DNA from: Rhizaria sp. SCN 62-66 | Taxonomy: Eukaryota > Rhizaria, unplaced | NCBI GenBank assembly: GCA_001724265.1 | Contig: MEDY01000004.1 | Coordinates: 62,001-126,000, forward strand | DNA: 64,000 nt | Direction: 5' to 3' | Part shown: positions 50,633 to 61,927 of the stretch, piece after piece | Layout of the letters: every line of letters starts with the position of its first letter | Numbering within the stretch: the first letter of the stretch is position 1 | The notes under the pieces: generated by a model | The model's database searches: none | What the model was told of the DNA's origin: nothing | The model's input: the letters and a program-made list of their open reading frames with translations, nothing else | Program-made: the position numbers and the translations under genes

Positions 50633-51914
50633 ATGGGTGTTAAGGGTACGTTTACATATACTGCTTGCGTTGCTCTGCCTCGTTTTTGTCGCTTCTGTAC
50701 CCCTTCGCTTTCACTCATTGAGACATCTTTGCCGAGCATCTTACTCACCCGCCACATGTATTTTTGCCACTTATGTACTCTCTGCAGGTCTTATGCGCTT
50801 CATCAGCGAGCGCGCGCCTGGCGCGGTGCGCGAGTACGACATCGCCAACTACTTCGGCCGCCGCATCGCGATCGACGCGAGTACGTGCCTGTACCAGTTC
50901 CTGGTCGCCATCCGCTCCGGCGCCGACGGCCAGAACATGGCGTCCGAGGACGGCGAGGCGACGTCGCACCTGATCGGCTTGTTTTACCGCACGCTGCGCA
51001 TGCTGGACCACGGCATCAAGCCCGTGTACGTGTTCGACGGCAAGCCGCCGGAGCTCAAGGGCGGCGAGCTGGCCAAGCGCCGCGAGCGCCGCCAGGCCGC
51101 CGAGGAGTCGCTCAAGGAAGCCAAGGACTCGGGCGACGCGGACGACGTGCAGAAGTTTGAGCGCCGCCTGGTGCGCGTGAGTCCCGAGCAGAACGCCGAG
51201 GCGAAGCGTCTGCTCAAGCTCATGGGCGTGCCGTACGTCGAGGCGCCCGGAGAGGCCGAGGCGACCTGCGCGGCCCTCGCGCGCGCGGGCGCGGTGTACG
51301 GCGCCGGCACGGAGGACATGGACGCGCTGCCGTTCGGCGCGACGAAGCTCATCCGCAACCTCACGGTGTCTGCGAACAAGGAGGCCGCGATCGTCGAGGT
51401 GGACCTGGACAAGGTGCTCGAGGGGCTGGAGCTCACCATGGAGCAGTTCATCGACATGTGCGTGCTCTTCGGCTGCGACTACACGTCGACGATCCGCGGC
51501 ATCGGCCCGCAGAAGGCGTACGAGATGATCAAGCAGCATGGCTCCACGGCGGCGGGCCTCAAGGAGCTCAATCGCGAGAAGTACCCCGTCCCCGAGGACT
51601 TCATGCCGGAAGCCGCGGCGGAGCTGTTCCGCAACGCTGAGGTCGCCGACGCCGCCGAGCTCGACCTTAAGGCGCGCGAGCCCGACGAGGAGGGACTCAT
51701 TGCGTTCCTGTGCGGCGAGAAGGGCTTCCAGGAGCCTCGCGTGCGCGCCGGACTGGCGCGGCTGACCAAGGCCAAGTCCAAGGGCACGCAGCAGCGGCTG
51801 GAGAACTTCTTCTCCATCATCCCCAAGTCCCCCACCGCCAACGCCAACGCCAAGACCGGGCAGACCAAGCGTCCTGCCGACAAGAAGGGCGCTGCCGCCA
51901 CCAAGAAGAAGTAA
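50633..51914 (+). CDS. FEN1: Flap endonuclease 1
   Basis: Two exons, 50633-50645 and 50788-51914, give 379 residues, essentially the size of human FEN1 (380). The first exon has only 13 nt (MGVK plus one base). The intron (142 nt, donor GTACGT, acceptor CTGCAG) must be removed to restore the essential N-terminal Gly2, which binds at the active site. FEN1 removes 5' flaps during Okazaki-fragment maturation and long-patch base-excision repair. Conserved residues include Asp34 in IAIDAS, the Asp of YVFDGKPP near 86, the APGEAEATCA and TEDMDAL glutamate/aspartate cluster, and the CDYTSTIRGIGP helix-hairpin-helix region. The PCNA-interacting motif QQRLENFF lies near the C-terminus, followed by a Lys-rich nuclear tail. 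It ends in TAA. Confidence 0.96.
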
Positions 51915-53006
51915 CTAAGAAGCAAGCAAGCGATCACGTGAGCAACCGAAATGGCTGCAGCGCTAAGCAAAATAAGTTTAGACCATTTTGTTTCGAGAAA
52001 AAAGAAAAGTTTTATATTAGTAGTATTAGTATTAATAGTAATCGTATTATCATTGTTAGTATTCGAGGTCAGCCTTATTAACTTGCGAGGCTGTTTGGGT
52101 TTTTGACACACATTTAAACAAAGTTTGTACAAAAGTAGATTCGTGATTCACGCGACCAGATCACGTATGGCGTGAACAGGGTCAAATCAACAGACATTCA
52201 TTGACAGAGACTCAGAACATGTCAAACAACAAACAACAAAACAAAATATAGGTCAGATAATGCCGTAATACTGATTCATGACAAAGTAGAAATACAAAAC
52301 CTTATCCCAACAACACACTGACGGTGACTGACTGATCACTTAAACTTATCGAAATTAAGCATGAGTTGAATTTAACAACAACTCAGGTGCGCGTGCAGCG
52401 ACACATAGAAAAGTTTTGATGTGTAAAATTATTTGTACGTGCGTAGAGCTGCGACAGCGATGACAAGCTTGAGACAGCAAAGTGCGCTGTCGGAAAAGCG
52501 GCGTGAAGTAAGTGGCAGTGACAGACGACTGGTGGGCGGATGACGCCGAGAATGAAGGAAACATTTTGAAAACACAAAGAATCTTCACGGCGGAAGCGAC
52601 GCGCAAAGGAAAGACTAAAGAATGACAAATCACAAAGAGAAAACAGCCTCAAGCAGCCTCACAACCAATTAGGAGAGAAGCATACACAGATACAGGGACA
52701 GGAACCAAGACAAAAGAGAGGTACTGGTTGGGATAAAACCAAGGGGGATAAAAAACAGGTTAACAGAAAAAAGATGCACAGCTAATAACGAAATAGCGCG
52801 CATCAGAGAGTCTTCGACAGCACAAGATGATGCAACTGCGAGAGACGGAAATAAGAGAGAGCGACAAAAAAAGAAAAAAACAAATTTTGAATTACATACA
52901 ACATCAAACGTCAAAACACACGTTTGTCACATTTCATTTTTGATTTTACTCTCTCTCATTCAAGGCGAATATTTAAGATTCAGTCAAAAGACAGCAACTA
53001 AGTCCG
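51915..53006. other. Convergent spacer between FEN1 and DUF2608 gene
   Basis: About 1.1 kb between convergent stop codons, AT-rich. From about 52640 the plus strand becomes purine-rich (GAGA and AAGA runs), so the minus strand is pyrimidine-rich and shows several open but featureless frames. No gene or RNA was recognised. Confidence 0.5.
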
Positions 53007-56000
53007 TTACGCGTTGGCGTTGGCGTTCGCTGCGGCTGCGGCCTCAGCGTCACGGCGCTGCTGCTTGGCCTTAATGAGTGCGCGCTTGGCGTCGTAGTTG
53101 TTGAGGACCTGCTCGGTCTGCATGAAGTGCAGGATCTGCGTCTGCAGCACCTCGTTCCACGTCGTGTCCTCGGCCAGCGCGTTGTCCGTCTCGGCCGACG
53201 CGATCACGTAGGGCGCCGCCAGTGCCGCCACGGCCGCGTTGGCTGACACACGCGGCACCTCGAGCTGCCCCTCGGCCTCCTCATCCGCCGCGCTGGCCAA
53301 CGCGCCGCCCGCTCGGCAGTCCGAGTCGTCCGAGTCGTCGCCCTCGCCGGGACCCATGCGGCCCGCGCGGCCCTTGCCCGGCGCGGCCGCGGGCGCCGCG
53401 GGGGAAGCGCACATCGGCACGCCGCCGCCGCTGCCGTTGCCGCTCTCGCCGCAGTCGTAGTCGCCGGTGTTGCTGCTGCTGAGCGCGATCTGCGCGCTGG
53501 ACAGCGCGGCGGCGGCCGAGGGCGCGCGCTTGAGCGCGGTGAGGCGGCGGAACACGCCCTCGGGATCCTTGTACCGCGCCAGCGGCTCCGCGGCGTCGAG
53601 CGCAAAGCGGTGCACGTTGGCGGCCATGATGTGCGCCATCGCGGCGTGAGTGCCCGACAGCGGCGGCTGCATCGTATCGCAGTGCTGCAGGTGCGCTGTG
53701 TACGTGTAGTGGTAGCTCACCACGGGCACGTTCAGCGCCGTCGCGCAGTGCAGCGAGTACACGATGCACGCCGTGTTGAGCTCGCGGTCGTCCACGAACA
53801 CCAGCTCAGGCGGCAGCGACGGGAAGCGCGGCAGGTCCTCGGGGTACAGCCGCGCCGCGGGCGGGCACCACGGCGCCAAGGGCGTCGCACCGCTGCCGCC
53901 GCCGCCGCCGGTGCTGTTGGCCACGGCGTTGCTGACGTCAGCGTCGGGACGACCCTGGGCAGCGGCCTCGGCCGCGGCCTGCTCGGCGGCGGCGGCGCGC
54001 ACGGCGGCCAGGTGCTGCTGCAGCCGCGCCAGCGTGCAGCCCTCGTGGCCGACGCGCGGGTCCAGCCCGGCCCGCGCGGCACACGCCGCAGCAGCAGCGG
54101 CCGCGGCGCTCCCGCTCGTGCCGCTGCTGCTGTGCGCGCGGACGTGGCTGTTGCGCGCGGCGATGGCGTCGAGCTTGTGGCGCCATTCGTGCGCGTTCAG
54201 CCTGCCGCCGGCCAGCACCACGTTCTCGAGGAAGCGGTTCAGCACCATGCCCTTGTCCATGGCGTTGGTGAAGATGACGCCGCGGTCGTACACGGCGCCC
54301 AGTTCCGTGTCGGTGATCGGACCCGCGGCCTCGTCAAACGGTGCCATCAGTGTGAGGTCGATGCCGAGGTCGTTGAGCGACTTAACCGTCACGTGCGACA
54401 TGTCCGCGTAGCGCGAAGTGAGCCCGAACACGAGGCATCCGCGCGCCTGGAGCTCGTCGATGACGTCCTTGGTGCAACGCTCGACGAGGCGCTTGCGGTG
54501 CAGCGCCTCCTGGAGCCGGCGGATGTAGCCGTTCTTGACGTCCATGGGCACAGCGGCGTAGGCCGGGTGCGAGCCCAGCAGGCCGCGGAAGGCCTGCACG
54601 CCCTGCTGCGTCATGAGCGTGCACGGGTGGTGCACGTTGCAGTGCACAGTGTCGTCGATGTCCAGCGCAACGAGCGTGCCGGGCGCCGAGTGCCGCAGCA
54701 GGTGCGCAAAACGGTGCAGCACCCAGACCGAGCCCGTGGTGCCAGCGCACACGAACTGCGGCTGCGACGTGCACGGCGTCGGCAACGCGAACAGCGCCGA
54801 TCGCAGCGCCTTGCGCCGCAGCGCCTCCAATGCGGCCGCCTGCTCCGCAGTGAGACAGACGGCGGGCACGGGCACCAGCGGTGCAGCGGCCAGCAGCGCA
54901 GGCGACGCCGCCGCGGACTGGTACGCGTGGCACTGTGCGGGCACCGGCGGCAGCACGGGGCTCACGGCGTTGACCGACGCGGCGGCAGCGGCAAGGTCCG
55001 CGGCGGCCGCGGCGGCGGGGTCGGGCGCGAAGAGCGACGCCGAGGCCGAGCCCGCAGCGTTGGCCGCGTTGGCGGCACTAGTGCTGAGCGTGGGCGTGTC
55101 CATCGACGGCGTGTCGAGCGCGCTGGAGAAAGCGCGCGCGTGCAGCGGCGGCGGCTGCGCGGGCGAGCTCACCATCGGCAGCCCGCTGCTGTTGCCGCTG
55201 TCCGTCGCCAGCGTCAGCGCAGACGCGCGCAGAGCGAAGCCAGAGGTGGAGCCCGTGCTGGAGCCCGAGCCGGGCGCAGCGGCGGGCACTCGCGCGGGGC
55301 GGCCGGGCGTGCTGACGCCGTTGTAGCCGTGCGTGGCCGAGGACGACGTGGACGCGGTCGACAGCTTGCTGTGGCTGCGCGCGCGCGCCGTGCGCTGCAG
55401 CGGCAGCTCGTCGTCGTCCAGCATGCCCTCGCCGCCGCCCGTCGCGCTGTCGGCGCCGCCGGGCGTGTTGCTGTTGCCGTTGGCGCCATCGTCGCCCTCG
55501 CCCAGCGCGGGCGTCACAGGCGTCGCCGGCGACAGCGCCAGCTTGCGCTTCAGCGCGCGCGCAACCACAGTCGTGTCGGGGCCGACCATGAGGCCGCCGG
55601 CGCCGCTGTTGGCGCTGTTGAGGCTGGCGTTGCCGCTGACGGGCGCGGAGCCGGGCAGCGAGCTCGACGCCGAGGCCGAGCGCCACAGCGAGCCCAGCGC
55701 GGGGGCCGCGCCAAACCGCGCGCCGCCACCCAGCCCCGGCGCCGTGCCGAGCTGCGGCGGCGGCGGAAGCCCGTCTCTGGCCGCGGCGGCCATGGCGGCC
55801 TCGCGCTGGCGGAAGAAGCGCAGCAGATCTCTGCGGCAGCGGCGGTGCTGCTCGGCGAGCGCGGCGTCGGCGTGCGCGCGCACAGCGTCGATGGCGCGCT
55901 GGCGCACCTCGGCGTTGTGCGAGCGGACGACGTTGTGCTGGTGGCAGTAGCAGGTGGAGCCGCCGCGCGCGACGCCGGCGACGTTTGCGGCCACCACGGC

Positions 56001-59000
56001 GGGCTCCTGCTGCAGCACAGTGGCTAGGTCGTACGACGGCGGCGCCGCGGGCAGCGCCGCGCGCGCGTCGTAGTGGCCCGGGTGCAGGTGAAACTCCTCT
56101 TCGTTGACGTAGGCCTCGAAGCGCTCGGCCTCCAGGTTCGTGTCTGTCGCCACAGTCGCCGCGCCCGCCGCGCTGGCGAGCGCGCCGCCGACGCCGAAGC
56201 TGAAGACGCCGCCGGAGCTGGCGGCCGAGGACACGGATCCGCGCCACGACGCGGGGCCCGGGCTCGCGGGCGCGGTCACGCTGCCGCCAGCAGTCCCGCC
56301 GTTGGTCGCGGCGGCGGCGGCGGCGAGCACGGCACGGTGCGCGTCGGCGGTCAGCGGACCGATGCCCGCGTAGTCGACCGAGGGGCACTGCAGCTGCGCG
56401 AGCGCAATCACGCGCGCGCACGCCGCGATGGACGCGGCGACGCCGGCCGTGCACGCCTGCTGGTGGATCGCGTCGGCGTTGGCAATGCGCCACGCGTGCG
56501 CGCGTGCCTCGCGGACGAAGTCCACGGGGAACTGACTCGGCAGCGGCGCGGGCCGCAGCCGCAGCCGCGCGGGCGTGTCCGAGAGCGCGGCCGCGACCGA
56601 CGCGGCGGCAGTGGACGCGAACGCGGAGGCCGCGGTGACGGACTGGCCGTTGCGGTCCTCGGCCTCCTCGACCGGCGCCAGCAGCGTGCGGTTGCTCGAG
56701 CTGGAGCTGGCCGTGGCCGCCGTCAGCGGCGTGGGCGCGCGCGCCGACGGGGCGGCGGCGTCGTCGGCGCCGCTGAGGGAAAGCGAGTCGGGCGCGGAGA
56801 CGGGCGCTGAGGCCGAGGCGGGCGTGGGCGTCGCAGTCGCGGGCTCTGTGCCGGCCGCCGAAGGCGTCAGCGACAGCACGGCGGGGCGGCACACGCCGGC
56901 CGCGGACACGACCGAGGGCGTGGGCGCGGGCGCCGTGGAGAGCGTGGCCGAGGACACGGTCGCATTGCCCGACACGGGCGTGGCCATCATCGCCGCGCCG
57001 GGGCCCGCGGCCGTGGCAGCGGCTACGGCGGCGCGCGCGCGCGCGGGGGGCGCGGCGTGGCGCAGCCCTGGGTCCGTGGGCAGGCGCCCGTCGCACAGCA
57101 GGTCGATCAGGCCCTCCTCTTCCTGCTGATGCGGCGGCTGCTGTTGTTGAGGCAGCGTCTCAGCGTCCTCCTCGTTAGTCGCAACGTGGCGGCCGTCCTC
57201 GTCGTCCTCGTCGGAGGCGCCGGCGAAGATGTCTCCCTGCCGCGCCCAGAGCGCCTCTTCATCCTCCTCGTCCGCCTCCGCCTCCGCCTCGGCGTCGGCG
57301 TCGGCCTCAGCGCTGGCCTCGGCGCTGGCCTCGGCGTCGGCGTCGGTGCCGGTCTTGCGCGCGCGGCGGCGCAGCGCGGAGCCCAAGCCGGGCGCCGACC
57401 GCCGACCCGCACCGCTGGCGCTGACGGCGTTGCTGTCCGCGTCGCCCATCTGGCTCTGCTGCGAGGGCGGCTGGGCCTGCGTGTGGCCGCGGGGCGTCCA
57501 CCGCGGCGGCGCGGCGGCGGCCACGGCGGCCTCAGCGTCGGCCTCGACCTGCGCGCGCAGCCGGCTCAGCTCGCCCTGGCCGTGACCGTGGGCGTGCGAG
57601 TGACCGTGAGCAAGCGAATGACCGTGGGTCGGGACGGGCGAGACAGAGTTCGAAGAGCGCCCGCCCGCGCCGGGCGATGCCGCGCCCCCCGCGGTCGTGG
57701 CCGCAACCGCGCCGGCCTGGGCTGCGCCACTGGCCTGAGCTGCGGCGCCAGCCTGGGCTGCGGCGCCGGTCTGGCTGACGGGGCCGGTTTGGCTGACGGG
57801 GCGGAACGCGGTACGCAGGATCGTCACCGGGGACGCCGTCGTGCCACGCACATTGTTCCCGTTCGCGATCGCGGCGCTGCTGCCGTTGTTGGCCGCGAGC
57901 GCGGGCTGTGGCGTGACGCGCAGCAGGTGCGTGGCGGGCCCGGAGCCGGCCGCGCGGCGCCCGCCCGAAAGCCCCGACAGCCCGGAGAGGCCGGAGAGCC
58001 CGGACAGGGCCTCGACGGCCGAGAGCGGGGACGCGCGGCCTGAGCCGGTGCGCGAGGGCGGCGGCATCAGCGATCGCGCCTGCTGCGCCTGCGGAGACCC
58101 GCCTGGCGCCTCGGCAGCCAGTGCGGGCCCGCCGGCCCCGACCCCAGCGCCGACGCGGTCGCCGAGTGAGGACGAGAGGGACATGGGCGAGGCGCGGCCG
58201 CCCACGCCCGCGGCCCCGGCGGCGGCGGGCGCGGCGGCGGCCAGAGGCGAGGGCCGCGCGTTGGCCGCGGGACTGCCGCCCGCGCTGGCGCCCGCGCCGG
58301 GCGCGGGCAGCGAGCGGATCACCGGCGTCGACTCGGGCGTGAACTGCCGCCGGGGCCCGCCGCGGGGGCCGCGCACCCCCGTACCCAGCGTCTGGCTGCC
58401 CGAGAACGGGCTCCCGCCGCCCGTCCCGGTTCCGCCGCCGCTGACGCTGGCCGCGCCGGAGAGGCTGTGGCGCAGCTCGGCGCGCCCGCGGCCGCCGGCG
58501 CCGCCGTGGGCCGAGCCCGTGCCGGCGCTGTTGCCGCCCGCGGCCAGGTCCATCGGCAGCGGCACCACCACGGTCGAGCCCGCGCCCGCGCCCGCACCCG
58601 CGCCCGAGCCGGAGCCGGAGCCGGAGAGCGGGTGTGGGCGGCGCTCGCTGCCGCTGCGGCCGGTGGGCCCGAAGTGCCCGTCCCCGCCGTGGCTGTGGCT
58701 ATGACTGTGGCCCGGGTGACCGTGGGCGGGACCGTGGGCCGGACTCGACCAGCCCAGCACGGGCGTCGCGGCCGGGGTCACGCCGGCACCGCCCGCCGCG
58801 CCGCCGCGCCAGCCGCCGTGGCCCTGGCCGTGGGCGCCGTGTCCGTGCCCGTGGGCGCCGTGGGCGCTGTGGCTGTAGTGGCTGTGGTGAGCGGGCGTGA
58901 AGGGCTGTGCCGAGGCCGCCGAGGCCGCCGAGAAGGCCGGCGAGCCCCGCACGCCGCCCGCGCCGGCGCCGGCGCCAGTGACGACGACGCCACCCGTGGT

Positions 59001-59405
59001 GCTGTCGAGCGCGCTCACGGCGGGCGTGCCGGGGGTCGACACCGCGCCCGCCCAGCCCTGATGATGCTGCTGCTGCTGCTGCTGCGGCCCGTGGCCGTGG
59101 CCGTGGCCGTGCGCCTGACCGTGGTTGTGGTGCATGGGGCCCGAGACGTGGACCAGTCCGGACCCGCGCTTGCTGGCGCTACCGTGCCCGTGGCCGCCGT
59201 GCGGCTGCTGCGGCTGCGGCTGCGGCTGCGGCGGGGGCGGCATCAGCGGCACCACCATAGTCGTGGCGCGGCTGGCCGACGACAGCACGGACTCGGTGTC
59301 CTCGGTGTCGTGGTCCGCGCCCGCGCCTCCGGAAGGGCCATGCGTCACCAGTACCGAGCTCAGACCGAGCCGCTTGCTGTTGCCGCTGATGCGCTTCTTA
59401 TTGTG

Positions 59406-59456
<51 letters not shown>

Positions 59457-60605
59457 GGCGTTGTTGACGCTGGTGTTGGCGCTATTGTTCGTGGTCGCCG
59501 TGCTGCGCGCGTCGCTGGCGTCGTCACCGTCGCCTGCGAGCTTTCTCTCGGCGCCACCGGCACCGTGCCGTTGCTGCGGCTGTCTGTTGCCCTTGCCACG
59601 GCCCTGAGCCAGACCCTGCGCCTGCTGAGACTGAGACTGAGACTGCGAGCTTCTGCCGTCGTCGTCGTTCCTGTCGTCGTTGTCGTCATCGCTCATGCGC
59701 ACCGGCGTGCCCGCCGCGCCCTGCCGCTGCGCCGCGCGCCGCGCGCAGGCCTCTGCGTCGGCGCCCGCGTCGGCCTCGGCGTCGTCCGACATGCTCACGG
59801 TCGTCGTCGGCGACCGCCCGCCCGCTGCGCGCGTGCCCGCCGCGACCGCAGCGCTGCCGGGGCCCGCGCCGAGGGCGGAGGCCGAGACGGGCAGCGGCAG
59901 CGTGCTGAAGCGGCGCTGGCGGGCGCGTACGGCATCGAGCGCGGCTGAGCCCCAGCCTGCGGCGCCCCCGCCCCCGCCAGCGTCAGCGCGACCGGCGCCG
60001 GGGTGGGCTGCGCTAGCGTTGGCGTGCGCGGCGACAGCGGAGGAAGACGCGGAGAGCGCGCAGACGGCGTCGCCACCGTCGTCTGCGTCGTACGCGCAGT
60101 TGTTGTTGTCGTCGTCGTTGCCGTCACCGGTGACGCCGTCGACGCCGTCGTCGTTGTCGCTGCCGTCGTCGACGTCGCTGTCGCCGGCGGCCGCGTCGCC
60201 CATCGAGCACATCGCGTCGCCGTTGGCCGCGTTGGCACCGCCGTTGGCGGCCGCATTGCCGCCGCCCAGGTTGTTGCCGACGTTGACTGGCGAGGCCGAG
60301 GCCGAGTCACCGCCCCCCGCGGCCGCGGCGAGCGCGCGCAGGTCGTTAGCCGAGGAGCTGCGGCGCGCGCCCAGCCCCGGGGAGCCGCCGGCCGAGGCGG
60401 CGGACCCGCGGCCGAGCGCGTGCGCGTGCGCGTGGGTCGGGCTGACGCCGTCGAGGTGCGCGGGGCCGGCGCTGGCAGTGGACTGGGGCAGGCGGAGCTT
60501 GCGCGGGTGCGCGCCCTGGAAGAGCGGCGGGGACTTGGGCGCGAGCGAAGGCGATGTGTTAGGCACAAACGAGTGGGCGTTAAGCCCGTGCTTGCGGTAG
60601 TTCAT
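53007..60605 (-). CDS. Giant protein with C-terminal DUF2608-type HAD domain
   Basis: This intronless 2532-residue protein starts at the first ATG (60605). About 1,970 residues are low-complexity and probably disordered: Ala/Gly/Ser, His-Gly repeats, Asp/Glu tracts and a run of 17 Asn. The C-terminal 500 residues contain a HAD-like hydrolase domain. It has LVALDIDDTVHC near residue 1978 (nucleophile motif DxDDT), VFGLTSR about 90 residues on, RGVIFTNAMDKGMVLNRFLE, and LVFVDDRELN near 2272. This order matches DUF2608, a family best known from Legionella and Chlamydia-type bacteria and some protists; substrate unknown. The motif residues needed for phosphoryl transfer are present, so phosphatase activity is possible. 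The end (NNYDAKRALIKAKQQRRDAEAAA) is helical. It ends in TAA and is divergent from PIG-Y. Confidence 0.8.
59407..59458 (-). repeat. Trinucleotide microsatellite encoding poly-Asn
   Basis: A near-perfect run of about 17 AAC codons (GTT/TTG on the plus strand) within the disordered N-terminal half of the DUF2608-type protein. It is the only long AT-containing homocodon run in the otherwise GC-rich coding sequence and is likely length-variable between strains. Confidence 0.85.
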
Positions 60606-61630
60606 GAGAACGAGAGGTGCGTGCGGGCGAGTGGGCCGTTAAGGCACAACTACTGCTCCTGAGCGCGTGGCTCTGACGCGAGAAGTGGCGGGCGAGACTG
60701 TGCGCGCGGAAACAAAGTCATGAGAGCGTAGACAAATAATATGTTAAGGTTGAGTGCGGTGTTGAGATGAAGAATGGTTATCAGAGGACGGTGACGATCG
60801 CATCGGCTCGAATTCATTGATGATATTTGCCAGGCCACAAGTGATGACGTGCTCGCGTGCTTATAAGCGGAAGCGTTTCGAGGGGCTTAGCAAACGTGTT
60901 CAGAAAGTACGCGATGCAGTTTAGCAATAAACAAGTTTACCGCAGACGTACACGAAGAGTTCTTGCCGAGTTGCCTTAGCGTGTGACGCTAGCGGCTGGG
61001 AAGGTTCCGACCCGAGGAGGGTAAGGACGTGAAGGGCTGTTAAGGAAACGCCTCAAACGTGCCTATAGAGACATAATACCAGCGCACAAGTGGTTAAATA
61101 CAGTAAAAGATAAGTTTTAATGGCCCATTAATGGTAAACCCAGCACGTGGCCAGAGTTATGAGGATTACAGCAGCGGGAATCCGTGCAGAGAAGAAAAGA
61201 GATGAGAGGCAGTCGACGCCTAACAAAGTCGCCTTTTCCCTATGAGGATTACAACACTGTAATGACCACTGTTTGCAGTGAGAATTAAATATGGTTTCAA
61301 ACACCCACGTGGCTAACCCAGGAACACAAAATGTGGACTATACCTTGTTCCTCTTGGTCATGACACGCGTAGATTGGGAGCAGACGATGCTCCCCATTTT
61401 ATCACAAATGGGAGCCTTCGACGATCGTTTTTCGCGGGCAACCTTGAACTCAACATCATGCGCTGTATTGTCCAAGATATGATTATACTATATGTTCATA
61501 AGATTTTTAGTTTACATTTTAACATTATATTTCAATTTAAGATCATTCAGATTGTATTTTTGTTCACAATAGCTCACTTCAAACCCTCTCCTGTCATATT
61601 GTTTCGCTCAGACCCGCTGAAGCCGGGAAC
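60606..61630. promoter_or_regulatory. Divergent promoter region, DUF2608 gene and PIG-Y
   Basis: About 1.0 kb between two start codons. It contains the direct repeat TATGAGGATTACA (61158 and 61241) and a small inverted repeat CACTG-TTTG-CAGTG at about 61266-61279. A CTCAG just before the PIG-Y start (about 61606-61610) could be an acceptor of a leader intron. No gene was recognised. Confidence 0.4.
61158..61253 (+). repeat. Pair of 13-bp direct repeats TATGAGGATTACA
   Basis: Identical copies at 61158-61170 and 61241-61253, spaced 83 bp start to start, in the intergenic region between the DUF2608 gene and PIG-Y. The bases just outside differ, so the repeat is a discrete element and may be a protein-binding site. 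Confidence 0.5.
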
Positions 61631-61927
61631 ATGGAGGCTATCGGCGGCCCATCCGGGCGCTCGCGCCTTGTCGGCCTTGCCCTCGCCGTCCTCAGCGCCA
61701 CTTTTTGGTGCGCCGTCATGCTCTCGGTGGTTGTGCTGAAGCTGTTCCCCGTCGCTGCGCCTCCGCCAGGCAGTGCCTCAGAGTCCTATTCGCTGCGCAC
61801 ACTCGCCGCCGCTGTGTCGGCTGACCGCTACTACTGCCTGCTCGTGCCGCTCACAGTCCCCCTGACGCTGCTTGCGCTTTACCTTGACTGGCTCGGTTTT
61901 AAGCTCTTCAGGCACAATAGCTCTTGA
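61631..61927 (+). CDS. PIGY: PIG-Y, subunit of the GPI N-acetylglucosaminyltransferase
   Basis: This 98-residue, two-TM protein ends YYCLLVPLTVPLTLLALYLD then WLGFKLFRHNSS. The end matches that of human PIG-Y (71 residues, ...LLLPITIPVYVFFHLWTW then MGIKLFRHN), including the diagnostic KLFRHN. PIG-Y (Eri1 in yeast) is a small regulatory subunit of the complex that transfers GlcNAc to phosphatidylinositol, the first step of GPI-anchor synthesis, in the ER membrane. The first membrane segment spans about residues 13-40 (LVGLALAVLSATFWCAVMLSV), the second about 66-89, with a short luminal loop between. ATG 61631 is the first ATG of the frame; codon use is GC-rich as in the neighbours. It ends in TGA. 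The predicted GPI-anchored protein at 38206-39015 would be a client of this pathway. Confidence 0.82.
   Translation: MEAIGGPSGRSRLVGLALAVLSATFWCAVMLSVVVLKLFPVAAPPPGSASESYSLRTLAAAVSADRYYCLLVPLTVPLTLLALYLDWLGFKLFRHNSS

Noticed and set aside
61590-61640. rRNA-like string GACCCGCTGAA just before PIG-Y
   Set aside because: It resembles the start of the large-subunit rRNA for 11 bases only; the sequence continues into the PIG-Y start and not into rRNA.
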